Part shown: piece by piece, positions 4,193-10,595 of the stretch
How the letters are laid out: every line of letters begins with the position of its first letter
How positions within the stretch are numbered: position 1 is the stretch's first letter
Assembly: GCA_947464215.1 (NCBI GenBank)
Contig: CANHVX010000025.1
Location: 1-10,595, forward strand
DNA: 10,595 nucleotides
From: Pseudomonadaceae bacterium
GTDB lineage: Bacteria > Pseudomonadota > Alphaproteobacteria > UBA2136 > UBA6156
Direction of reading: 5' to 3'
Program-made: the position numbers and the translations under genes
The notes under the pieces: model-generated
The model's database searches: none
What the model was told of the DNA's origin: nothing
The model's input: only the letters and a program-made list of their open reading frames with translations

Positions 4193-6817
4193 TTAGTTCA
4201 CCACCTCGGCCGTGTCCAAAGGCAGCGGCTCCGCAGGCACGGCAACTTCAGCGCCCTCCTCAACGTCCGGCCCATTCAGCATCGCGGCGGAAAGGCGGGT
4301 CACCACCTTCACCTTAGTATTGTCGATGCTGAACAACCGCACCCCTTGCGTGTTCCGCCCCATTTCCGAGATATCCGCCACATCCATGCGGATAAGTTGG
4401 CCATCCGCGGTCGCAATCATCACATCATCGCAGATGCCACGCTCTTTGTCGGCCGTCACCGGCATCGCGCACACCACGTGGCCGTTGCGGCTGCTGGTGT
4501 TGATACTGATCACCCCCATCGTGCCCCGGCCTTTTTCAGGGTAATCGACCTGCGGGGTAAGCTTGCCATACCCGTTTTCGGTTACGGTCAGGATGTGCGT
4601 ATGGTGCGGCTCCACCAGATACATCGCCATCACGCTGTCGCCGGGGCGCAGGTTCATGCCGCGCACACCGGTGCTGGTGCGGCTGGCAATGGGGCGTATT
4701 TCATCTTCCGTGGCGCTAAAGCGCACGGCCTGCCCATTTTTGGAACTCATCAGCACGCTGCCACCCGCCGCATGGGCGTTGTAAAGGTGCACATCCAGCA
4801 GGCGGTCGCCATCGGTCAGCCCCATTCCGTAAATGCCGGTTTGGCGCACGTTGGAATAAGCCGTCAGCGGCGTCTTCCGGATAACCCCCTTCTGGGTCGC
4901 AAACACCAAAAAGTGGTGGGGCCACACCGCTTCATCGCGCGGGGTTGGCACGCAGGCGGCCACGGTTTCCCCGGCGGCCAGTTGCAGCAGGTTCACAAAG
5001 GCTTTGCCGCGGCCGGTGGCGTTGGCTTGGGGCAGCTGCCACACTTTCAACCGGAACACATTGCCCATGTTGGTGAAGCACAGCAGCGGGTCATGGGTGT
5101 TGGCGGCAAACAGGCTGGCCATTTCCTCATTTTCGCGCAGGTTGGCGGCGGCTTTGCCTTTGCCACCACGCCGCTGGGCGCGGAAGGCCGAAAGCCCCAC
5201 CCGCTTCACATACCCGTCCGAGCTGATGGTCACCACCACATCCTCGGGCTGAATCAGGTCTTCCATGTTCATGTCGGCGCCGCCGTCAATAATGTCCGTC
5301 ACACGCGGGGTTGCAAACTGGGCCTTAATCTCCACCAGCTCGTCGCGGATAACCCCCATCAGCACCGCACGGTCATTCAGAATGTTCAGCAGGTCACGGA
5401 TAGACGCGGCAATCTCGCCCGCCTCATCCAGAATTTTTTCGCGCTCCAACCCGGTCAAACGCTGCAAACGCAGGTCCAGAATGGCTTGGGCTTGTATGGC
5501 GCTCAGGTGGTAGCTGGCCGCATGGCCCCCCTCACCCAGCAGCTCCAACAAGGGCCCCACGGCGTCGCCGGGCCAGCCACGGCTCATCAGTTGGTCTTTG
5601 GCGGTAGCGCCGTCGGGCGCATTGCGGATAATCTTGATAACCTCATCAATGTTGGCCACAGCAATGCCAAGGCCCACCAAAATATGGGCGCGGTCGCGGG
5701 CTTTTCCAAGGCGGAAACGCGTGCGGCGCGTCACCACATCTTCGCGGTGGTTCAAGAAGGCGCGCAGAATCGCGGGCACCCCCAGCAACTTGGGCAAACC
5801 ACCGTCCAGCACCACCATGTTGTAGCTGAAGCCCGTCTGCAAACTGGTATGCTTGTAAAGCTGGTTAAGCACCACATCGGCGTTGGCGCCACGCTTCAGC
5901 TCCACAACCACGCGCACGCCAAAACGGTCGCTTTCGTCGCGCACTTCGCTAATGTCTTCAACAATCTTGTCCTTCACCAACGCGGCAATATTCTCCACCA
6001 GCGTGGCTTTGTTCACTTGGTAGGGGATTTCCTTGATAATCAGCACCGGCCGCGTATCGGGGTCCTTAATCTCCACCTTGCCGCGCAGAACCAGGCTGCC
6101 ACGGCCCATGGCGGTGCCGCTCAAAATGGCGCCGCGGCCCACAATGGTCCCTCCGGTGGGGAAGTCGGGGCCCAAGATAAACTGGCCAATATCCTCCGCC
6201 GTCGCCTGCGGGTGGTTCAGCATGTGCAAACACGCGTCAATCACTTCGCCCAGGTTATGCGGGGGGATATTCGTCGCCATCCCCACGGCAATCCCGCCAC
6301 TGCCGTTAATCAGCACGTTAGGGATACGCGTCGGCAGCACCCGGGGCTCATGCTCGCTGCCGTCGTAGTTGGGCTGGAAATCCACGGTGTCTTCGTCAAT
6401 GTCGTGCAGCATGGCGCTGCCGGCTTTAGAAAGGCGGATTTCCGTATAGCGCATGGCCGCCGGCGCATCGCCGTCCATGCTGCCAAAGTTACCCTGCCCG
6501 TCTTCCAACGGCAAACGGAGGCTAAACTCCTGCGCCATCCGCACCATGGCGTCATAAATCGCGCTGTCGCCGTGGGGGTGGAATTTACCCATCACGTCCC
6601 CGACCACACGGGCACTTTTCAGGTATTTCTTGTTCCAATCGTTGCCCATCACGTTTTGGGCATAGAGAATCCGCCGGTGCACAGGCTTCAAACCGTCGCG
6701 CACATCGGGCAAGGCGCGGCTCACAATCACGCTCATGGCGTAATCGAGATAGCTCTTGCGCATTTCCTCCTCAATGGTAATGGGCTGAATGTGCGATGTA
6801 AGCAGCGGATTGGTCAT
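4193..6817 (-). CDS. gyrA: DNA gyrase subunit A
   Basis: GyrA cuts and rejoins DNA in the A2B2 gyrase, which adds negative supercoils using ATP bound by GyrB. The 874 residues match the family length. The catalytic tyrosine is Tyr124 in AAMRYTEIRL. The quinolone-determining region reads HPHGDSAIYD (80-89), with Ser85 and Asp89 at the positions of E. coli Ser83 and Asp87, the susceptible state. The C-terminal beta-pinwheel starts with a GyrA box, QRRGGKG (548-554), which separates it from ParC. Later blades show the expected repeats (for example GYVKRV, NVFRL, GVIRKT, GQAVRF, GYGKLT, GQLIRM). The tail ends in an acidic, Pro-rich stretch. The ATG at 6817 has AGAGGA about 9 bases upstream. It is expressed from its own promoter, and gyrB is not in the window. 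Confidence 0.98.
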   Translation of the reverse strand: MTNPLLTSHIQPITIEEEMRKSYLDYAMSVIVSRALPDVRDGLKPVHRRILYAQNVMGNDWNKKYLKSARVVGDVMGKFHPHGDSAIYDAMVRMAQEFSLRLPLEDGQGNFGSMDGDAPAAMRYTEIRLSKAGSAMLHDIDEDTVDFQPNYDGSEHEPRVLPTRIPNVLINGSGGIAVGMATNIPPHNLGEVIDACLHMLNHPQATAEDIGQFILGPDFPTGGTIVGRGAILSGTAMGRGSLVLRGKVEIKDPDTRPVLIIKEIPYQVNKATLVENIAALVKDKIVEDISEVRDESDRFGVRVVVELKRGANADVVLNQLYKHTSLQTGFSYNMVVLDGGLPKLLGVPAILRAFLNHREDVVTRRTRFRLGKARDRAHILVGLGIAVANIDEVIKIIRNAPDGATAKDQLMSRGWPGDAVGPLLELLGEGGHAASYHLSAIQAQAILDLRLQRLTGLEREKILDEAGEIAASIRDLLNILNDRAVLMGVIRDELVEIKAQFATPRVTDIIDGGADMNMEDLIQPEDVVVTISSDGYVKRVGLSAFRAQRRGGKGKAAANLRENEEMASLFAANTHDPLLCFTNMGNVFRLKVWQLPQANATGRGKAFVNLLQLAAGETVAACVPTPRDEAVWPHHFLVFATQKGVIRKTPLTAYSNVRQTGIYGMGLTDGDRLLDVHLYNAHAAGGSVLMSSKNGQAVRFSATEDEIRPIASRTSTGVRGMNLRPGDSVMAMYLVEPHHTHILTVTENGYGKLTPQVDYPEKGRGTMGVISINTSSRNGHVVCAMPVTADKERGICDDVMIATADGQLIRMDVADISEMGRNTQGVRLFSIDNTKVKVVTRLSAAMLNGPDVEEGAEVAVPAEPLPLDTAEVVN

Positions 6818-6842
6818 CGGGCGGTCCTCTTTGTATGGCGGA

Positions 6843-6871
6843 TTTATGCCACAAATCCCCCATTTTCACAA
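6843..6871 (-). promoter_or_regulatory. Candidate gyrA promoter
   Basis: Minus-strand TTGTGA (6866-6871) and CATAAA (6843-6848) are 17 bp apart, with a predicted start near 6836 and a leader of about 20 bases. No clear operator is seen. Supercoiling-sensitive control, common for gyrase genes, cannot be judged from the sequence. Confidence 0.45.
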
Positions 6872-6933
6872 CACAAACCCCCCATGTCCGGGCCGCCGCA
6901 CTGGCGTATTTTTAGGCAGGCTTCTCCATCTCC

Positions 6934-6962
6934 TTGACACGTATACACCCGCACAGCATAGT
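6934..6962 (+). promoter_or_regulatory. Promoter of the 47-residue membrane protein gene
   Basis: A consensus TTGACA (6934-6939) and CATAGT (6957-6962) are 17 bp apart. CGTATACAC (6940-6948), also present in the promoter at 3473, directly follows the -35 box. The leader of about 40 bases holds a GCGGG/CCCGC hairpin (6973-6988) before the ribosome site. Confidence 0.6.
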
Positions 6963-7007
6963 CCCCTCCATCGCGGGCCACGTCCCGCCTCACCGGAGCT
7001 TTTTCCC

Positions 7008-7151
7008 ATGCTCGAGTATAGTCTCGCCGCAGGCTTCTTCGTCAGCATCGCATATATCCTCGTGTATTATCTCGGCGGCGACGTGGGCCACACCGATAAC
7101 GTCAACGGCGCCAATCTCGGTAGCATCCGTGAACAGGAAGACGATATCTAG
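7008..7151 (+). CDS. Small single-pass membrane protein, 47 residues
   Basis: I do not recognise a family. The protein has one hydrophobic segment (about residues 5-23, SLAAGFFVSIAYILVYYLG) and a polar, acidic tail ending in REQEDDI. With an almost uncharged start (one Glu) and an acidic tail its orientation is unclear. Support for a real gene: a consensus-like promoter, GGAG 9 bases before the ATG, third codon positions that are mostly C or G, ATC for all four Ile, and a hairpin terminator after the stop. The frame runs open upstream to 6789, but that part contains the promoter and the gyrA start, so the short form is preferred. It is divergent from gyrA and convergent with mgtE. A role as a small partner of a membrane complex is possible, but nothing here names one. 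Confidence 0.72.
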   Translation: MLEYSLAAGFFVSIAYILVYYLGGDVGHTDNVNGANLGSIREQEDDI

Positions 7152-7192
7152 CGATGCACACGCCCCCCTTCCCACAAACATGTCGTAATAAA

Positions 7193-7215
7193 GGCCCCTT
7201 CTCACCGAAGGGGCC
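7193..7215. terminator. Bidirectional terminator between the small membrane protein gene and mgtE
   Basis: The perfect 9-bp arms GGCCCCTTC and GAAGGGGCC enclose a 5-base loop. On the minus strand the stem is followed by TTTATTA, so it mainly serves mgtE, whose stop is at 7249. On the plus strand the following ATGTTCATGG is a weaker signal for the small gene. Confidence 0.8.
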
Positions 7216-7248
7216 ATGTTCATGGCCTAACCAGCGCCTGCGTTCACT

Positions 7249-8625
7249 TTAAAGTAACAACAACGTCGCCAACCCCAAAAACACAAAAAAGCCGCCCACA
7301 TCGGTAAAGGTGGTGGTGATAACCCCGGTCGAAATGGCCGGGTCGTATTTGAATTTTTTTAGAACCAGCGGCGTCATCCAGCCCGCCAGTGCGGCAATCA
7401 AGTGGTTGGCCACGGTGGCCAGCGCAATCACCACGGCCAGCATCCAGTTGCCATAAAGCAGGCCCACACCCAGGGCCATCAGCAAGGCCAGCAGGGTGCC
7501 AATGTAGCCTCCGGCCATAAATTCCTTTTTCAGCAACGCAAAGGCGTTTTGTTTGGTTATTTGGCCCAGTGCCATACCGCGTATAATCACGGTTTGCGTC
7601 TGGGTGGTCGCATTGCCGCCCATGCTGGCCACAATGGGCATCAGCACGGCCAGGGTGGTCAGCTGGGCAATGCTGTTTTCAAACAGAGCAATCACCGCGG
7701 CCGCCATAATGGCTGTCAAAAGGTTAATAAACAGCCACGGCAGGCGGTGCCGCGTGGTCTCGGCTACGGGGGCAAACAGGTCTTCGCTGTCGCCCACCCC
7801 GGCGGCGGCGGTTTGTTGGTAGGCGGCGTTGGCCTGCACGGCATCCAGCACGTCATCAATGGTTATGCGCCCCAGCAGCTCGTCTTTTTTGTTCACCACG
7901 GCCAGGTTGTGGATATCGTATTTCTCAAAAATGCGGATAACCTCTTCCGAGGGCACATGGGGCATAATGGTCAGCGGGCTTTTGCGCATCACGCTGTCCA
8001 GGGTGGCGCCGGTCTGGGCGCGTATCAGCCGGTGGAGAGAGACCGTGCCCTGCAACTTGCGGTGGCTGTTTACCACAAACACGGTGCCTGGGTTGTTGGG
8101 CATGCCTTCGGCGTTGCTGCGCAAGTAGTCCAGCACTTCGCCTACGGTTTGGTGGGGTAAGGCGGTCACCACTTCCAGCTGCATCATGCCGCCGGCGGTG
8201 TCGGCGTCGTAGTCCAGCAGATATTTCTGCTGGTGGTCAGCCATCAAATCTTCGGCGTCGGGGCCGCTCTCATCCGAGAGGTCTTCCACATGCTGGGCCA
8301 GGTCGGCGGCGTCGTCGCTTTCCAGCTCGGCAATGGCGTGCTTTACCTCTTCGGGGCGCAGAATTTGCAGAATGTGTTCTTGCACACCGTCTTCCAGTTC
8401 GGCCACCACATCGCCCAGGTGCTCATAGGGCACGTGGGCCATAATCAGGGGGCGCTGGGGGCGCGGCAGGCGCTCCAGCAGGTCGGCAATATCGGCGGGG
8501 TGCAGGTCGGCCAGCAGGCGGCCCAGGCTGCCGGTGTTGGTGGTTAGCGCATCCAGAATAGCTACATAGGCCTCATCGGTAAGGCCTTTGTGGAAGGTAT
8601 CTTCATAGTGCTTCGGGTGTGTCAC
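7249..8625 (-). CDS. mgtE: Magnesium transporter MgtE
   Basis: MgtE is a dimeric inner-membrane Mg2+ channel gated by its own cytoplasmic magnesium-sensing domains. Counting from the ATG at 8634, an N-terminal helical domain (to about 135) is followed by a CBS pair (about 140-270, including YDADTAGGMM and DELLGRITIDDVLDAV) and five membrane segments (about 298-460). The membrane part carries MPIVASMGGNATTQ (332-345), DPAISTG (431-437) and the pore aspartate in TTFTDVGG (Asp445), matching the family signature. The total of about 460 residues is normal. Start choice: the GTG at 8625 has AGGA 8 bases upstream, while the ATG at 8634 lies against that same AGGA with no site of its own, so GTG is preferred; the ATG would add three residues. 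No convincing promoter and no known magnesium riboswitch is seen in the short upstream gap. Confidence 0.95.
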   Translation of the reverse strand: MTHPKHYEDTFHKGLTDEAYVAILDALTTNTGSLGRLLADLHPADIADLLERLPRPQRPLIMAHVPYEHLGDVVAELEDGVQEHILQILRPEEVKHAIAELESDDAADLAQHVEDLSDESGPDAEDLMADHQQKYLLDYDADTAGGMMQLEVVTALPHQTVGEVLDYLRSNAEGMPNNPGTVFVVNSHRKLQGTVSLHRLIRAQTGATLDSVMRKSPLTIMPHVPSEEVIRIFEKYDIHNLAVVNKKDELLGRITIDDVLDAVQANAAYQQTAAAGVGDSEDLFAPVAETTRHRLPWLFINLLTAIMAAAVIALFENSIAQLTTLAVLMPIVASMGGNATTQTQTVIIRGMALGQITKQNAFALLKKEFMAGGYIGTLLALLMALGVGLLYGNWMLAVVIALATVANHLIAALAGWMTPLVLKKFKYDPAISTGVITTTFTDVGGFFVFLGLATLLLL

Positions 8626-8647
8626 AGGCGGCATCCTAAAGCGGAAA

Positions 8648-8668
8648 CGGGGGCCCTAACAGCCCCCG
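8648..8668 (-). terminator. Hairpin after the malic enzyme gene
   Basis: The arms CGGGGGC and GCCCCCG (7 bp) enclose a 7-base loop 49 bp past the malic enzyme stop. On the minus strand only TTT follows, so it is a weak terminator and some read-through into mgtE may occur. The rest of the 91-bp gap shows no clear promoter. Confidence 0.55.
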
Positions 8669-8716
8669 CATCATCTTTTCCAAGGCTGCCTGATGCCTCC
8701 GTAAGCACCTATAGCG

Positions 8717-10595
8717 TTAACGGCCGCCTTTGCGCACCTTCGCCACCACCCGCTCACTCTGTTGGGCCTGCACCACGGCCAGCGCGGTCAGGCTAATCAC
8801 GCGGCGCACGGGGGCATCCACGCTCACAATGTGCACGGGCTTTTCAAGGCCCAGCAGAATGGGGCCAATGTAGTCCATATCGGGCGCCACCATGCGCACC
8901 ATGTTAAAGGCGATATTCGCACTGTCCACATCGGGCAGAATCAATAAGTTGGCGGGCTCTTTCAGCGCCGATTCCGGGAAAATCCGTGCCATCACATCCA
9001 TGTTCATGGCGGTGTCGGCCTGCATTTCGCCCTCCACCTGAATATCCGGCCACCGCTGCGAGATAATCCGCCGCGCCTCCTGCATTTTCAGGCTTTGCGG
9101 GGTTACCGAACTCCCAAAGTTGCTGTGCGAAAGCAAAGCCACCCGCGGGTTAATGCCAAACTGCCGCATTTCTTGGGTGGCCAGCAACGTCATTTCGGCC
9201 AGTTGTTCGGCGGTGGGGTTGGTTTGCACGTGGGTGTCGGCCATGAAGAAAAGGCGGTCTTTGCCCATCATCAGCTGCAAGGCATAGATGTGTTCCGTGC
9301 CCTTGTGTCCATTAATAATATGCGCCGCAATCGGCAAATAGCGCATAAAACGGCCGGAAATCCCGCACACAATGGCATCCGCGGTGCCTTCGCGCACCAT
9401 CAGCGCCGCCCAGGTCAGCCAGCGGCTGCGCAGGTGAATCAGCGCCTCTCCATGCGTCACGCCGTCGCGCTTGCGCAGCTCGTAATATTGGTTCGCATAA
9501 TGTTCAATACGCACATCTTCTTGCGGGTCAATGAGCGTGAAGTCGGTGTTCTCGCGCATCGAAAGCCCAAGGTCGGCAATATGGTCCAGCACCACGTCGC
9601 GGCGCCCCAGTAAAATCGGGTGGGCAATGCCCTGCGTCACCACCGCCTGGGCGGCTTGCAGAATGCGGGGGTCTTCACCTTCGGGGTAAACCACACGCTT
9701 GGGGTCTTGTTTGGCCAGGTTCAAAATGTCGCGCATGATAGCGAACGACTTGTCCACACTCGCATGCAACCCGGCGGCATAGGTGGCAAGGTCGGCAATC
9801 GGGCGGGTGGCCACCCCACTTTCCATGGCAGCCTTGGCCACGGCGGGCGCAATGGTGGAAAGCAAACGGTTGTCAAACGGCTTGGGGATAAGATACTCCG
9901 GCCCAAATTTCAGCTTGGAACCCTTATAGGCCGTGGCAAGGCCGGGTTCGGGCTCCATGCGGGCCAGCTCGGCCAACGCATGGGCGGCGGCCAGCTTCAT
10001 CGCGGTGTTAAAGGTGGTGGCCCCACTGTCCAACGCCCCCCGGAACAAATACGGGAAGCCCAGCACGTTGTTAATTTGGTTGGGGAAGTCGCTGCGTCCG
10101 GTGCCGATAATCGCATCCGGCCGCGCCGCACGGGCCAGGTCGGGCATAATTTCGGGCGTGGGGTTGGCCATCGCAAAAATAATGGGCTTGGGCGCCATCG
10201 TCATCAGCATCTCGGGTTTCAAAATCCCCGCCGCACTTAAGCCAAAAAACACATCCGCACTCTGCAAGGCATCAGCCAGCGTGCGGGCTTTGGTGGGGTG
10301 GGCATAGGGCTTATGGGTGGGGTGCAGGTTGGGGCGGTCAGCATGGATAACCCCATCAATGTCCACCAATGTAATATGCGCCGCCGGCACGCCATAATCC
10401 ACCAGCAGGTTCATGCAGGCAAGGCCAGCAGCTCCGGCCCCGCTGCATACCAAACGCACGTTTTCTTTGTCTTTTCCGGCCACATGCAACGCATTGATAA
10501 ACGCCGCCGTCACAATAATCGCCGTGCCATGCTGGTCATCGTGCAGCACGGGAATATTCATGCGCGCGCGCAGCTTTTCCTCAATGTAAAAACAT
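8717..10595 (-). CDS. maeB: NAD(P)-dependent malic enzyme with C-terminal phosphotransacetylase-like domain (5' end outside the window)
   Basis: The enzyme decarboxylates malate to pyruvate with reduction of NAD(P), feeding pyruvate or NADPH from the TCA cycle. The frame is open to the window edge: codons above the internal ATG at 10561 read CFYIEEKLRAR and run straight into MNIPVLHDDQHGTA, a conserved malic enzyme segment, so 10561 is not the start. About 625 residues are visible; MaeB-type proteins have about 760, so roughly 135 are missing. Counting from that Met: the nucleotide-binding CSGAGAAG (39-46), ANPTPEI (132-138), TGRSDFPNQINNVLGFPYLF (154-173), then from about 286 a PTA-like domain (VVYPEGEDPRIL to the C-terminus). 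In related proteins that domain is regulatory and responds to acetyl-CoA rather than acting as an acetyltransferase. Coenzyme choice cannot be read safely, so the symbol could equally be dme or tme. Confidence 0.95.
   Translation of the reverse strand, partial: CFYIEEKLRARMNIPVLHDDQHGTAIIVTAAFINALHVAGKDKENVRLVCSGAGAAGLACMNLLVDYGVPAAHITLVDIDGVIHADRPNLHPTHKPYAHPTKARTLADALQSADVFFGLSAAGILKPEMLMTMAPKPIIFAMANPTPEIMPDLARAARPDAIIGTGRSDFPNQINNVLGFPYLFRGALDSGATTFNTAMKLAAAHALAELARMEPEPGLATAYKGSKLKFGPEYLIPKPFDNRLLSTIAPAVAKAAMESGVATRPIADLATYAAGLHASVDKSFAIMRDILNLAKQDPKRVVYPEGEDPRILQAAQAVVTQGIAHPILLGRRDVVLDHIADLGLSMRENTDFTLIDPQEDVRIEHYANQYYELRKRDGVTHGEALIHLRSRWLTWAALMVREGTADAIVCGISGRFMRYLPIAAHIINGHKGTEHIYALQLMMGKDRLFFMADTHVQTNPTAEQLAEMTLLATQEMRQFGINPRVALLSHSNFGSSVTPQSLKMQEARRIISQRWPDIQVEGEMQADTAMNMDVMARIFPESALKEPANLLILPDVDSANIAFNMVRMVAPDMDYIGPILLGLEKPVHIVSVDAPVRRVISLTALAVVQAQQSERVVAKVRKGGR

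Noticed and set aside
4193..6817. Possible ParC instead of GyrA
   Set aside because: The QRRGGKG GyrA box and full-length six-bladed C-terminal domain mark it as GyrA.
4346..6937. 863-codon open frame on the plus strand opposite gyrA
   Set aside because: It mirrors gyrA exactly and its translation is rich in His, Gln, Gly and Ala without domains, the usual result of reading a GC-rich gene in antisense.
6990..7223. 77-codon minus-strand frame over the small membrane protein gene
   Set aside because: The plus-strand gene has the promoter, ribosome site and third-position pattern; this frame has none of these.
7402..8547. Plus-strand frames opposite mgtE
   Set aside because: They are Gly/His/Gln-rich antisense readings of a certain gene.
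8717..10595. Separate phosphotransacetylase gene next to malic enzyme
   Set aside because: The reading frame is continuous across both domains with no internal stop or start signals, as in known MaeB-type fusions.

Overview
The window reads as an ordinary stretch of a moderately GC-rich proteobacterial chromosome, most likely alphaproteobacterial. This rests on the GyrA sequence type (including the run SMDGDAPAAMRYTEIRLS) and on a malic enzyme fused to a phosphotransacetylase-like domain. No mobile element, phage gene, CRISPR array, rRNA or tRNA is visible. The assignment is made from memory of family sequences, not from a search.

Layout, left to right. queA (minus, 6-1076) makes epoxyqueuosine in tRNA. 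Two unrecognised proteins with two membrane segments each follow on the minus strand (1166-1894 and 2057-2800). They have the same architecture and strikingly similar promoters and leaders. Next is a short O6-alkylguanine-DNA alkyltransferase (minus, 2905-3351). A plus-strand gene (3545-4129) for a Nudix-like protein without the catalytic Nudix box lies between two near-identical terminator repeats set exactly 720 bp apart. gyrA follows (minus, 4193-6817). A plus-strand 47-residue single-pass membrane protein (7008-7151) is divergent from gyrA. mgtE, a magnesium channel (minus, about 7249-8625), comes next. The window ends in the 5'-truncated malic enzyme gene (minus, 8717-10595).

Most genes seem to be single transcription units. 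Nearly every gap is short (52-193 bp) and holds a hairpin terminator, a sigma70-type promoter, or both, sometimes overlapping. The minus-strand genes are housekeeping (tRNA modification, DNA repair, topology, Mg2+ uptake, central carbon metabolism) plus the two unknown membrane proteins; no shared pathway links them. The two plus-strand genes are both small and poorly characterised, share a CGTATACAC element in their promoters and differ from gyrA in codon choice.

No strong case for a new multi-gene system is visible. The best leads are the twin-leader pair of membrane proteins, the terminator-flanked degenerate Nudix gene, and the small membrane protein next to gyrA.
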